Of a DNA stretch of 64,000 nucleotides, positions 1-8,811 are shown piece by piece. Positions within the stretch are counted from its first letter, which is position 1. Each line of letters opens with the position of its first letter. Both the position numbers and the translations under genes were made by a program. The notes under the pieces were generated by a model. That model worked only from the letters and a program-made list of their open reading frames with translations, was not told the DNA's origin and ran no database searches. The stretch is from Bacillota bacterium (GTDB lineage: Bacteria > Bacillota > Clostridia > Peptostreptococcales > Anaerovoracaceae), in the NCBI GenBank assembly GCA_017522185.1, contig JAFWZZ010000030.1, forward strand, positions 16,375 through 80,374, given 5' to 3'.

Positions 1-932
1 TCGTCAGCCTCTTGCTGGCAATTATGCTCGTGCTTGGACTGACCGGATGCGAAGGCCAGAAGACGGAAGCTGTTGATCTGGAGCCGGTTCTGACGGAAAC
101 TGCAAACCTGTTGGTGGAGAAGACACCAAATCCAGGCTACGGCTCCATTGGCGGTGAATGGGCTGTGTACGGACTGGCCAACTGGAACGGCGATGTGCCG
201 GAAGCTTCGTGGTTCGATACCTATTATGCAAACCTGGAGTCCTATGTGAAGGATTGCAAAGGCGTGCTGGATGCCCGCAAGTATACGGAGTATTCCCGCG
301 TAATTCTGGCATTGACAGCCATAGGGAAGGATCCGTCCAATGTAGCAGGCTATAACCTGCTGGAACCTTTGGCAGATTTCGACCAGACTGTATTTCAGGG
401 TATCAATGGTCCGGCCTACGCTTTGATGGCGATGGACAGCGGAAGATATGAGATGCCAAAAGTCAAAGGTGATGGCATCCAGGCAAGCCGTGATATGTAC
501 ATTGACTATATTCTGGATAAAGAAGCAGAGGGCGGTGGATGGTCTCTGTCCGGCGGACCGGCAGAAGCAGATCTGACCGCGATGATGCTGCAGGCCCTGG
601 CCAAGTATCAGGATAGAGAAGATGTACAGGCCGCGGTAGAGCGTGGTGTAGAAGTATTGGCAACACTGCAGGGTGCAGACGGCAGCTATACTTCTTACGA
701 AACAGACAGTAGCGAAACCATTTCACAGGTTATAGCTGCGCTGTGTCAGCTGGGCATTTCCATGGACGATGAGCGTTTCGTTGTCGATGGCAAGACCCTG
801 CCTGACAGATTATTGGCATATCGCACCGAAGACGGCACTTTCAGACATACGATGGATGGAGAAGGTGACATGATGGCTACGGAACAGGCTTTTTATGCAT
901 TAGTAGGGTTGTATCAGGTGCAGAATAAATAA
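1..932 (+). CDS. Exported lipoprotein with alpha-toroid (prenyltransferase/transcobalamin-like) domain, 5' end outside window
   Basis: The frame is open to the left edge, so the true start lies upstream; the visible part begins inside a signal peptide ending in the lipobox LTGC, so the mature protein is probably a lipid-anchored surface protein. The rest (about 280 residues) resembles the alpha/alpha-toroid of the prenyltransferase/squalene-oxidase fold, with repeated helical blocks and GxGG/GSY-type turns (EGGGWSLSGG, GADGSY, EDGTFRH). It is clearly paralogous to the protein encoded at 5849-7420: both carry NPGYGS, KGVLDxRK, VILALTAIGKDP and GYNLLE. The same fold forms the cobalamin-binding alpha-domain of transcobalamin and intrinsic factor. 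A hairpin terminator follows, and a cobalamin riboswitch begins about 125 bases further on. A role in capturing a cobamide is inferred from this context; the sequence alone does not prove ligand binding. Confidence 0.8.
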   Translation, partial: VSLLLAIMLVLGLTGCEGQKTEAVDLEPVLTETANLLVEKTPNPGYGSIGGEWAVYGLANWNGDVPEASWFDTYYANLESYVKDCKGVLDARKYTEYSRVILALTAIGKDPSNVAGYNLLEPLADFDQTVFQGINGPAYALMAMDSGRYEMPKVKGDGIQASRDMYIDYILDKEAEGGGWSLSGGPAEADLTAMMLQALAKYQDREDVQAAVERGVEVLATLQGADGSYTSYETDSSETISQVIAALCQLGISMDDERFVVDGKTLPDRLLAYRTEDGTFRHTMDGEGDMMATEQAFYALVGLYQVQNK

Positions 933-953
933 TTTTGGTTTCCATTTATTTTT

Positions 954-1000
954 GAGGAGCCCGTGGTGCATGGTGACATGTACCAGGGCTCTTCTTTTTT
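954..1000 (+). terminator. Rho-independent terminator
   Basis: GAGGAGCCC and GGGCTCTTC form a stem with one bulged base, extended by TGGT/ACCA, and are followed by a T-run. It closes the upstream lipoprotein transcript and insulates it from the riboswitch promoter. Confidence 0.8.
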
Positions 1001-1007
1001 CTGCCAC

Positions 1008-1036
1008 TTTACGAATCGGCCGAAAAGTGCTATAAT
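1008..1036 (+). promoter_or_regulatory. Sigma-A promoter of the cobalamin transport operon
   Basis: TTTACG, a 17-base spacer and a perfect TATAAT. The predicted start, about 7 bases after the -10 box, lies just before the riboswitch P1 helix. Confidence 0.65.
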
Positions 1037-1058
1037 ATTTGTCGAACAAAATAACATG

Positions 1059-1230
1059 AAGTTTCATGTTCTCCCGTTACGACGAGAGCTAAGAGGGAAG
1101 CAGGTGGGAATCCTGCGCGGTGCCGCCGCTGTATGGGACGAGTATCGTCTAACATGTCACTGTAGTCATAAGACTATGGGAAGGCAGACGATATGATGAA
1201 GCCCAAAGCCAGAAGACCTGCATGAGATTT
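1059..1230 (+). promoter_or_regulatory. Cobalamin (B12) riboswitch 1
   Basis: Conserved parts of the cobalamin riboswitch are visible in order: AAGAGGGAAGCAGGTG, the TCCTGCGCGGTGCCGCC segment, GGGAAGGC and the B12 box AGCCAGAAGACCTGC (1207-1221). AAGTTTCATG at the 5' end pairs with CATGAGATTT right after the B12 box, with G-U wobbles, giving the closing P1 helix. An intrinsic terminator follows about 60 bases later, so the expected mode is premature termination when cobamide is bound. It controls the ECF operon downstream. Confidence 0.93.
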
Positions 1231-1289
1231 CGCCAAGAGCCCCGACGGTCTATCGGGTTAGGCTGAGTTTTTTGTGTACAGAAAATACG

Positions 1290-1324
1290 GACTGTAATAC
1301 CAACTTGGTGTTACAGTCTTTTTT
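1290..1324 (+). terminator. Riboswitch-controlled terminator
   Basis: GACTGTAA and TTACAGTC form a stem with an inner ACCAA/TTGGT helix, followed by TTTTTT. It lies between the cobalamin riboswitch and the EcfT start, as expected for a transcription-attenuating riboswitch. Confidence 0.85.
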
Positions 1325-1348
1325 ATTTAGCAAAAGGAGTTATCACAT

Positions 1349-2257
1349 ATGCATAAACAGGGACTGGGTGAAACCAGCGAATTCTGCACCTATCACCCTC
1401 TGGTCAACACCACTTACTATATCATGGTCATCGGCATTACCATGTTTTCCATGTCGCCGTATTTTGTGGCAGTAACGCTGATTGGCGCATGGGCCTATTC
1501 CATCATGCTGAAGGGAAAATCGGCGGTAAAGTTTAATCTCTTCATGTCGGTGCCGATGGTTCTGGTCATGATGGTGGTAAACACATTCTTTAACAATAAC
1601 GGCGAAACCGTATTGTTCTACTTCAATACCAGCCGTGTCACCCTGGAAGCGCTGGCTTTCGGCTTTGTCGGCGGCCTGGTTCTGGTGGCTGTAGTTGTCT
1701 GGTTCTCCAGCTTCAACGTGGTTATGACGGCGGACAAAGTCATCTACTTATTCGGCAAGGTTGCACCGGTCCTGGGGCTGACCCTGTCTATGATCTTCCG
1801 CTTCATCCCATTGCTGAAGAGCCGGTTCGCAGAAATCTCCCTGGGACAGAAGTGCATGGGCCGCGGCCACGATCAGGGCAGCTTCATCAAAAGAGCCAGA
1901 CAGGTGGTCAAGGAAATCTCCATCCTCATCGCATGGTCTCTGGAGGCTTCCATCGAAAGCGCAGACTCCATGGAAGCAAGAGGCTATGGTCTGAAGGGCA
2001 GAACCAGCTTCCATCTGTTTAAACTGACTTACAGGGATTACATCGCTTTGGCAGCCATGGCAGTAACCGGCATTCCGGTCATCATCGGATGCGTCTTGGA
2101 TCTGACCAACATGTATTTCTTCCCGAAGCTGGTCATCCAGCCTTTGGAACTGCATACGGCGATTTTGCTGGTATGCTATTGTTTGCTTACAGCAGTCCCA
2201 ATCATCATTGACATTGCAGGAGAATTAAAATGGAAACAATTAGACTTAGAAATGTAA
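1349..2257 (+). CDS. ecfT: ECF transporter transmembrane subunit (EcfT)
   Basis: A 302-residue membrane protein with at least five hydrophobic segments and the EcfT/CbiQ coupling region SMEARGYGLKGR (around residue 215), whose Ala-Arg-Gly motif contacts the ATPase subunits. It is the first gene after cobalamin riboswitch 1, with AAAGGAG upstream of its ATG, and its 3' end overlaps the ATPase gene by 28 bases. EcfT transmits ATP-driven motion to the substrate-binding S component in the cytoplasmic membrane. Its dedicated neighbours suggest a group I ECF transporter with its own ATPase; the riboswitch points to a cobamide, cobinamide or a precursor as substrate. Confidence 0.92.
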   Translation: MHKQGLGETSEFCTYHPLVNTTYYIMVIGITMFSMSPYFVAVTLIGAWAYSIMLKGKSAVKFNLFMSVPMVLVMMVVNTFFNNNGETVLFYFNTSRVTLEALAFGFVGGLVLVAVVVWFSSFNVVMTADKVIYLFGKVAPVLGLTLSMIFRFIPLLKSRFAEISLGQKCMGRGHDQGSFIKRARQVVKEISILIAWSLEASIESADSMEARGYGLKGRTSFHLFKLTYRDYIALAAMAVTGIPVIIGCVLDLTNMYFFPKLVIQPLELHTAILLVCYCLLTAVPIIIDIAGELKWKQLDLEM

Positions 2258-3882
2258 GCTTTACTTATCCACTGGCTGAGAGAAAAGCCCTGGATGATGT
2301 AAGCTTTGATATAGAACCCAGCCAGTTTGTGGTGGTATGCGGCAAGTCCGGCTGCGGCAAGAGCACGCTGCTGAAACAGCTGAAGAAAAACCTGATTCCT
2401 TACGGCCTGCTGGAGGGCGAGGTCCTCTACTGTGGGACGCCGGTGGAAGATCTGGACGACAGACGCAGTGCGTGCGAAATCGGTTTCGTACAGCAGAATC
2501 CGGACAACCAGATTGTGACAGACAAAGTATGGCACGAACTGGCCTTTGGCCTGGAGAGTCTGGGCCTGCCCAATGCAGCGATCAAAAGAAGAGTTGCCGA
2601 AATGGCCAGCTATTTCGACATCCAGACCTGGTTCCGCAAAGGTGTCAACGAGTTATCCGGCGGCCAGAAACAGCTGCTGAATCTGGCATCTATTATGGCC
2701 ATGCAGCCGAAAGTATTGATTCTGGATGAACCGACATCCCAGCTGGACCCGATTGCGGCATCGGAATTCCTGCAGACGGTATATAAGATCAATCGTGACC
2801 TGGGAACGACAGTAATCATCTCCGAACATCGCCTGGAAGAACTGTTCCCCATGGCGGACAAAGTCATGGTCATGGACAAAGGCAGGATCTTGGCTTTTGA
2901 AGATCCGCGCAAAATCGGTGAATTCCTGGCCGATGTGGACGGAAACAGACATCCCATGTTCTACGGTCTGCCGTCAGTGATGCGCATTTTCTCTGAGATT
3001 TCCCCGGCAGAACAGAGCCCTTTGACAATCAGAGAAGGCCGTCTGAAGATGGAAGAATTACTCGACGGCAAACACGACAAAATCAACCACAACGTGATGC
3101 CGCCAAAGGCGCTGCCACAGCAAAAGGTAAAGAATCCAGTCATCTCCATCAAAGATGCCTGGTTCAAATACAGCAGAGAAAGCGGAGATGTCCTTCGCGG
3201 CCTCAATCTGGATGTGGAAGAAAACCAGTGGTACTGCCTCCTCGGGGGCAACGGTGCCGGTAAGAGCACCACACTGAAGATGATCTCCGGCATCAAAAAG
3301 CCCCAGAGAGGTTCCGTCAAAGTGGACCGCACAAAGCTTTCCATGCTGCCCCAAAATCCACAGTCCGTCTTCACGGAAATTACGGCAGAGGAAGAACTGC
3401 TGGAAGCACTCCATTATGACAGAATTCCGGATCAGGAAAAAATCGACAGGGTGAACGCCATGCTGCAGCTGATGGAAATCGAGCACCTGCGCAAGTCCAA
3501 TCCTTATGACCTGTCCGGCGGGGAACAGCAGAGACTGGCCTTGGGCAAGATTCTCTTACTGGAACCAAAGATTCTCCTTCTGGACGAACCGACAAAGGGG
3601 CTGGATCCTTTCTTCAAGAGAACCCTGGCAGGTATCCTGCGCAAACTGGTAGACAGCGGCGTGAGCCTGTTCATGGTTTCCCATGATATCGAGTTCTGCG
3701 CTGAATACGCAGACCGCTGTGCTATGTTCTTTGATGGAGACATCGTGTCCGAAGGTGAACCGAAGGAATTCTTTAACGGAAACAACTTCTATACCACCAC
3801 GGCTAATAAGATTGCCCGTGAATGGAACGAAGAAGTCATAACCTGCGAGGAGGTGGCAGCTTGGCTAAAAGATACGATATAA
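2230..3882 (+). CDS. ECF transporter double ATP-binding subunit (EcfA-EcfA' fusion)
   Basis: 550 residues holding two complete ABC ATPase domains. The first has Walker A CGKSGCGKST (37-46), signature LSGGQKQ and Walker B LILDEPTSQLD. The second has GGNGAGKST (around 340), LSGGEQQR and LLLDEPTKGLD. Many ECF transporters use two separate ATPases, EcfA and EcfA'; here they are fused. It overlaps ecfT by 28 bases and ends 22 bases inside the next gene, so the three are probably translationally coupled. It is cytoplasmic and powers uptake through EcfT and the S component. Confidence in function is high; the substrate is inferred from the riboswitch and neighbours. Confidence 0.94.
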   Translation: METIRLRNVSFTYPLAERKALDDVSFDIEPSQFVVVCGKSGCGKSTLLKQLKKNLIPYGLLEGEVLYCGTPVEDLDDRRSACEIGFVQQNPDNQIVTDKVWHELAFGLESLGLPNAAIKRRVAEMASYFDIQTWFRKGVNELSGGQKQLLNLASIMAMQPKVLILDEPTSQLDPIAASEFLQTVYKINRDLGTTVIISEHRLEELFPMADKVMVMDKGRILAFEDPRKIGEFLADVDGNRHPMFYGLPSVMRIFSEISPAEQSPLTIREGRLKMEELLDGKHDKINHNVMPPKALPQQKVKNPVISIKDAWFKYSRESGDVLRGLNLDVEENQWYCLLGGNGAGKSTTLKMISGIKKPQRGSVKVDRTKLSMLPQNPQSVFTEITAEEELLEALHYDRIPDQEKIDRVNAMLQLMEIEHLRKSNPYDLSGGEQQRLALGKILLLEPKILLLDEPTKGLDPFFKRTLAGILRKLVDSGVSLFMVSHDIEFCAEYADRCAMFFDGDIVSEGEPKEFFNGNNFYTTTANKIAREWNEEVITCEEVAAWLKDTI

Positions 3883-4796
3883 CCCAGAGCGAAGCTGCGA
3901 GAAAGAAGAGACTGCAGCTTTCCGCCCTGCTCATTTTAGTAGCCATGCCCCTGACCATCTTTGTTGGGGCGCGGTTCCTGCAGGATCAGTACATGCTGGT
4001 CAGCCTGCTGCTGCTGGTGTTCACCATGGCACCTTTCTTCATGGTTTTTGAAAAACGAAAACCCAAGGCGAGAGAAATCGTCCTCATCGCCATGATGAGT
4101 GCCATCACGGTTTGCACCCACATGTTTTTCCACATCACCATTCCGATTCAGATCGGGACGGCGATGATCATCATATCTGGCATTTCCCTGGGACCTGAAG
4201 CAGGCTTTCTTATCGGAGCCATTTCCCGTTTCGTGGCCAACTTCTATATGGGACAGGGGACCTGGACGCCATGGCAGATGTTCTGCTGGGGTATTCTGGG
4301 ATTCCTGGCAGGTCTGGCTTTTAACAAAGTGGACCTGGACCAGCTGAAATCCAGAAGCTTCAAGATGGTCATGGGACCGGTGATGTGTATTTTGTTCAGC
4401 ATTCTGGCGGCATACGTCTGCTACCAGATCTGGCCGGGAGCGGATTCGTCCTTCTTCGGCTGGAGATTATACGCTTTCGGCCTGGCGGGCCTTGTTGCAG
4501 GGGTTCTTCTGCAGAGAAAACGTCTGCCGGTGGACAGCGTGACGTTGACTTTGTTTACATTCTTTGCAACTTTTATCATATACGGCGGCGTGATGAATCT
4601 CTGTGCGCTGGTCACTTCGGCCATGCTGCCGGGAGGTCAGGCCATTACGGTAGAGAGCCTGAGAGTTCTGTATCTCTCCGGTGCACCATATGACCTGTAC
4701 CACGCCTTCACCGCATCTCTGTGCGTCTTCCTCTTCGGAAACAGCATGATCAAAAAGCTGGAAAGAATCAAAATCAAATACGGTATTTATAAGTAA
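3861..4796 (+). CDS. ECF transporter S component, predicted cobamide-type substrate
   Basis: An integral membrane protein of 311 residues with about nine hydrophobic stretches and an S-component-like core (AREIVLIAMMSAI, TAMIIISGISLGPEAGFLIG). The start is taken as TTG at 3861 because GAGGAGG sits 7-10 bases upstream; an ATG 39 bases earlier has no ribosome site. It overlaps the ATPase gene by 22 bases and is followed by three exported proteins. S components bind the vitamin. Comparable B12-riboswitch-linked ECF systems have been predicted to import cobalamin (CbrT type) or the lower-ligand nucleoside alpha-ribazole (CblT type). Which applies here cannot be told from the sequence. Confidence 0.8.
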   Translation: MAKRYDITQSEAARKKRLQLSALLILVAMPLTIFVGARFLQDQYMLVSLLLLVFTMAPFFMVFEKRKPKAREIVLIAMMSAITVCTHMFFHITIPIQIGTAMIIISGISLGPEAGFLIGAISRFVANFYMGQGTWTPWQMFCWGILGFLAGLAFNKVDLDQLKSRSFKMVMGPVMCILFSILAAYVCYQIWPGADSSFFGWRLYAFGLAGLVAGVLLQRKRLPVDSVTLTLFTFFATFIIYGGVMNLCALVTSAMLPGGQAITVESLRVLYLSGAPYDLYHAFTASLCVFLFGNSMIKKLERIKIKYGIYK

Positions 4797-4809
4797 AGGA
4801 GATAAAACA

Positions 4810-5829
4810 ATGAATGGAAACACAATGAAAAAGAAAATGATGTCTCTCCTGCTGGTTGCAGCCATGGTGCTGACAACTCTGGGTGTGACAACCTTAGGAA
4901 ACACAGCTTATGCAGCTGAAAACGAAATCGCAATCACCGTGACGGTCAGCAATGCCGGTGAGCTGGCAAAGGATGCAGCAGGCAACGTGGCAGCAAACCT
5001 GCCGGTCACAGTTCCTGCCGATACAAATGGCACAGCGACAGTCGATGCGGCACTGAAGGCACTGCACGAAACATATTGTCCAGGTGGATATGTGACATCC
5101 GAATCTGCATACGGTCTGGCTGTACAGAAGCTGTGGGGCGTTGAAAACGGCGGCAGCTACCTGTTTGCGATTAACGGTGTCGGTTGCAGCTCCGGCGTAG
5201 GCGGTGATTACGTAGGCAATGGTGATCAGCTGACTGCCATCGTGATGAAAGACATGACTTACTGGTCTGACTTAGTTGCATCTTTTGATAAGAGTGCGGT
5301 AACCACAAAGGTCGGTGAACAGGTGGAACTGGCGCTGACTTATGACGCAGTGACTTATGACGAAAACTGGAATGCGGCACACGCTGCAACACCGGTTGTT
5401 GGTGCCAACGTATCCGTTGTTGGTGAAGCAGAGCCTTTCGCAGTAACCGATACCATGGGTAAAGCATTTGTATCTTTTGATGAAGCAGGCACTTATATCG
5501 TAACAGCTTCCGGCGCGGTGAAGATGCAGGTGCAGGACTGGTCCCAGGGTGGCGCTTATGTAGAGGCAGATGCACCAATCAGTGCACCTGCATGCGTGAT
5601 TACGGTTGAAGCTGAAGAAGAAGAGCTGGAAACACCGGTCGTTGATGAGGACGAAGAGCCGGTTGTTGAAGACGAAGAGCAGGCTGTAGAAGAAGAGCAG
5701 GAACCTGTAGCTGAAGAGGAAGAAGGCGAAAAAGCGCCTGCAACAGGCGATGCATCCCAGATGGCAATGTATCTGCTGGTGATGATCGGTGCAGCAGGAG
5801 CTGCTTCTGTTTTAAAGAAGCAGAAATAA
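4810..5829 (+). CDS. Cell-wall-anchored DUF4430 (transcobalamin beta-domain-like) protein
   Basis: 339 residues: a signal peptide ending near AYAAE; a DUF4430-like domain at about 75-150 (VDAALKALHETY, AVQKLWGV, GSYLFAINGVG, GNGDQLTAIV); a beta-rich region; an acidic Glu/Pro/Val linker (about 265-315); and a C-terminal LPXTG-like signal (KAPATGD, hydrophobic segment, KKQK). DUF4430 corresponds to the C-terminal beta domain of transcobalamin and intrinsic factor, which covers the upper face of bound cobalamin. AAAGGAGA precedes the ATG and the gap from the S component is 13 bases, so it belongs to the riboswitch operon. The sorting motif departs from LPXTG (APATG), so anchoring is likely but not certain. 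Ligand binding is inferred. Confidence 0.82.
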   Translation: MNGNTMKKKMMSLLLVAAMVLTTLGVTTLGNTAYAAENEIAITVTVSNAGELAKDAAGNVAANLPVTVPADTNGTATVDAALKALHETYCPGGYVTSESAYGLAVQKLWGVENGGSYLFAINGVGCSSGVGGDYVGNGDQLTAIVMKDMTYWSDLVASFDKSAVTTKVGEQVELALTYDAVTYDENWNAAHAATPVVGANVSVVGEAEPFAVTDTMGKAFVSFDEAGTYIVTASGAVKMQVQDWSQGGAYVEADAPISAPACVITVEAEEEELETPVVDEDEEPVVEDEEQAVEEEQEPVAEEEEGEKAPATGDASQMAMYLLVMIGAAGAASVLKKQK

Positions 5830-5848
5830 CAGAATCAGGGGAACGATT

Positions 5849-7420
5849 ATGAGAAGAAGATTGATTTCACTTCTTGTCATCCTGTGTATGGGCATGTCAG
5901 TACTGGCATGTCCATGTCTGGTTTTCGGAAACAGCTCTGTTTCCTGGAACACAGCGATGACAAAGACAGAAACCTATATCGCAAAAACAATAGAAAATCC
6001 CGGCTATGGCAGCGAATGGACCGTTACGGCCATGGCCAGAGACGGCGGCGCCGTGAAATATGGCACCTATGAGAAGTATTACAACAGCATCCTCCGTCAG
6101 GTGAAAGATGCCAAAGGCGTTTTGGACAGCCGGAAGGCCCTGCCTTATACCAAGGTGATTCTGGCGTTAACTGCCATCGGAAAGGACCCGCAAAATGTCG
6201 GCGGATACAACCTGCTGGAGGGCCTTGCTGACTTTGATAAAGTCATGCTGACCGGAACCAACGGGCCGATTTTCGCTTTGCTGGCACTGGACAGCGGCAA
6301 GTACGATATCCCTGCGGCACCTGCAGGTAAAACCCAGACCACCAGGGATCTGCTGGTAGACACCATTCTCAGCCGTGAACTGGAAGGCGGCGGATTTACT
6401 GTAGGCATGAGCTCCTATGGTCCGGAGACAGACATTACGGCTATGGCGATTCAGACCCTGGCACCATACAGAGAACGTGCGGACGTGCAGGCGGTCATTG
6501 ACCGTGCTTTAGATGTCCTGTCCAAGAAGCAGGGCAGTGACGGCAGCTATTCTGATTACGGTACAAAGTCCTGCGAAAGTATCGCCCAGGTGATGATGGC
6601 TTTGATTGCGCTGGATCTGGATCCGCTGACCGACAGCCGCTTTGTGAAGAACGAGAATACTTTGATGGATGCCTTACTGCGGTTTTATGTATCCGGAGGC
6701 GGCTTCCGTCATGTGCTGAAGACCACTGCAGGCTACGATGCACCGATCAACGGCATGGCGACAGAGCAGGCCTACGCGGCACTGGGCGCGTACAAGAGAT
6801 TTATGAACGGAGACAACTTTATCTACGATATGACTGACGGCATGCCCGTTTCCCGCCCGGCCCTGGTGACACAAAAGACACCGGCCCGCGGTCTGGGACA
6901 GGCGACCGTGAAGTGGAGCAAAGTTGCCGGCGCCAAAGGGTACCAGATTCAGTATGGTACCAACAAGAACTTCAGTGGTGCTAAGCATGTCAATGTGGGT
7001 TCTGTGTCGACTTTGAGCAAGACCCTTAAGAATCTGAACAAGTCCAAGACCTGTTATTTCAAGGTGAGAGCCTATAAGCTGGATGGGGCGGGCAACAAAA
7101 TCTGGGGCCAGTTCAGCAGCACAAAATCATGCGTGCCAAACGGCAAGGTCACAGGGCTGACGCTGAAGTCGCCGAAGACCAAGCTTTTGAAGGTCTCCTG
7201 GACGAAAGTTACCGGGGCCAAAGGGTACCAGGTGAAATATGCGACCAATTCCGGTTTCAAGAATAGCAAGACTGCTGCGACAACTTATGGATATAAGACG
7301 TTGAAGTCTTTGAAGAAAGGCAAGACTTACTGGGTAAAGGTCAGAGCCTATCAAGTTAATGCAAATGGAACAAAATCTTACGGTGCTTACAGCGCGGTAA
7401 AGAAACTAAAAGTAAAATAA
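5849..7420 (+). CDS. Exported alpha-toroid protein with two C-terminal fibronectin-like repeats
   Basis: 523 residues: a signal peptide (about 1-28); a prenyltransferase/squalene-oxidase-like alpha-toroid (about 30-330) with ELEGGGFTVG, GSDGSYSDYG, GGGFRH and MATEQAYAAL; then two repeats of about 90 residues (WSKVAGAKGYQIQYGTN and WTKVTGAKGYQVKYATN, each followed by FKVRAY or VKVRAY). The repeats are fibronectin-III-like and rich in Lys, and probably bind the cell envelope. The toroid is paralogous to the lipoprotein at the left edge and is the fold used by the cobalamin-binding domain of transcobalamin. It lies 19 bases after a DUF4430 gene and 1 base before another, so both transcobalamin half-folds are made from one riboswitch-controlled transcript. 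Confidence 0.82.
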   Translation: MRRRLISLLVILCMGMSVLACPCLVFGNSSVSWNTAMTKTETYIAKTIENPGYGSEWTVTAMARDGGAVKYGTYEKYYNSILRQVKDAKGVLDSRKALPYTKVILALTAIGKDPQNVGGYNLLEGLADFDKVMLTGTNGPIFALLALDSGKYDIPAAPAGKTQTTRDLLVDTILSRELEGGGFTVGMSSYGPETDITAMAIQTLAPYRERADVQAVIDRALDVLSKKQGSDGSYSDYGTKSCESIAQVMMALIALDLDPLTDSRFVKNENTLMDALLRFYVSGGGFRHVLKTTAGYDAPINGMATEQAYAALGAYKRFMNGDNFIYDMTDGMPVSRPALVTQKTPARGLGQATVKWSKVAGAKGYQIQYGTNKNFSGAKHVNVGSVSTLSKTLKNLNKSKTCYFKVRAYKLDGAGNKIWGQFSSTKSCVPNGKVTGLTLKSPKTKLLKVSWTKVTGAKGYQVKYATNSGFKNSKTAATTYGYKTLKSLKKGKTYWVKVRAYQVNANGTKSYGAYSAVKKLKVK

Positions 7421-7421
7421 T

Positions 7422-8762
7422 ATGGACAAAGATTTTGAAAAGAAAGTAAAACAAAAGAGAATCCGCACCATCGCCGTGGCCGTTGTCATCCTGGCAGCGG
7501 TGATTTATCTGATCACCGGCACAAAGGTGGAGAAGGCTGATTACACGGACTCTCTGAAAAAAGAAATTAAGGCGGCACAGGAGCTTTATGCTGCCAACAA
7601 GGATCATACCGGCAATGGATCCGGTCAGTATGCAGCCTACACGATTTTGAAATTCGAAAAGGATATCGCCAAGGCTGAAGCGGTTGCAGCCGATGAGAAC
7701 AGTGAGTATCATGCAAAGAAGACTGCTTATGAGACACTGAAGGCACAGGCTGATACATTTAAGAAAGACCAGAATACACTAGTGTTAAATGAAGACGATG
7801 TGGCTGCTTTGATGGCGGGAAATGAACGGAAAACCGTAGAAACGGAGCTGGAAAACCAGCAGAAGATTGTTTATACCATTGACGGCAGCACCCTGAAAAC
7901 CGCAGCAGATATGAACCTGATGGCGAGAGCGGAAGGTCCATATTATGCGGAAATAAACGAAATCCTGGCTGGGAAAAAACTGCAGGGCCAGGTGGTTTCC
8001 TTTTATCAGGAAGGGTCCTTTGGTGGAAAAATTAAGGTTCTGACACCGTTTTATAGTGAAGAAGAAACAAAGGGGTATGCGTACAAAATCGACCCGGAAA
8101 AAGGCAAATTAACCTTTGTTTCCAATGCGGACATCGACATGGAAGCACAGACTGTAGCCTTCTCTGTAAAGGAAGGCGGCGACTATGTGGTATTAACGAA
8201 GAAGCTACACAAAGACAAGAAAACAGTAGCGGTAAAGCCGGATACGGAAGAAGACAATTATGACAGCCAGACGGAATCCGATGAGGGCACCGTTGAAACA
8301 CCGGATCAGGATGTGCAGAATGACGGCGAAAATGAACAGCAGGCTGCTGCACCGGAATCCGATGGGATTGCTGTATCTCTGTACATCCGCTGCGATACAC
8401 TGGCGGCAGATTTGTCAAAACTGAGAGATCCGTCGCTGGAAAGCTATGTACCTGCTGATGGCGTGATTCTGGCCTTAAACGAGGTAAACGTGACAAAGGG
8501 AGAATCCGTATACGATGTCCTGGACAGAGTCTGCAGAGACAAGGGCATTCATCTGGAAGCAGTCTACACGCCAAATTACGGTGCCGACTATATTGAAGGC
8601 ATCAACTATCTGTACGAATTCGATGCAGGTGAGCAGAGCGGCTGGATGTATACGGTAAACGGTGTCTTCCCGAACTACGGCTGCTCCGACTACATTCTGG
8701 AAGATGGGGACAGCATTGTCTGGGCTTACACCTGTGACATGGGAAAGGATTTAGGCAAGTAG
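7422..8762 (+). CDS. Membrane-anchored protein with C-terminal DUF4430 domain
   Basis: 446 residues. A short basic cytoplasmic start and one hydrophobic helix (about 16-32) without a clear cleavage site suggest an N-terminal membrane anchor. An alpha-helical section follows (about 38-110), then a beta-rich middle domain, an acidic low-complexity linker (about 270-310) and a DUF4430 domain at the end (GESVYDVLDRVCRDKG, GWMYTVNGVFPNYG, LEDGDSIVWAYT). It begins 1 base after the toroid gene stop, with only a weak ribosome site, so translation is probably coupled. It is the last gene of the B12-regulated operon. The likely role, inferred from fold and operon, is to hold or pass on a corrinoid at the membrane next to the ECF transporter. 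Confidence 0.8.
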   Translation: MDKDFEKKVKQKRIRTIAVAVVILAAVIYLITGTKVEKADYTDSLKKEIKAAQELYAANKDHTGNGSGQYAAYTILKFEKDIAKAEAVAADENSEYHAKKTAYETLKAQADTFKKDQNTLVLNEDDVAALMAGNERKTVETELENQQKIVYTIDGSTLKTAADMNLMARAEGPYYAEINEILAGKKLQGQVVSFYQEGSFGGKIKVLTPFYSEEETKGYAYKIDPEKGKLTFVSNADIDMEAQTVAFSVKEGGDYVVLTKKLHKDKKTVAVKPDTEEDNYDSQTESDEGTVETPDQDVQNDGENEQQAAAPESDGIAVSLYIRCDTLAADLSKLRDPSLESYVPADGVILALNEVNVTKGESVYDVLDRVCRDKGIHLEAVYTPNYGADYIEGINYLYEFDAGEQSGWMYTVNGVFPNYGCSDYILEDGDSIVWAYTCDMGKDLGK

Positions 8763-8765
8763 CGT

Positions 8766-8794
8766 TTGACTTCCGAAGAGATTTGCAATATAAT
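8766..8794 (+). promoter_or_regulatory. Sigma-A promoter for the second cobalamin-controlled transcript
   Basis: TTGACT, 17 bases, TATAAT. The predicted start, near 8801, falls just upstream of the riboswitch P1 strand. Confidence 0.75.
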
Positions 8795-8811
8795 AATAGT
8801 GTAATTTGATA

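Noticed and set aside
963-1196. Open frame over cobalamin riboswitch 1
   Set aside because: It coincides with the structured aptamer and promoter. The frames over riboswitch 2 (8871-9269) and over the FMN riboswitch (26488-26886) are rejected for the same reason.
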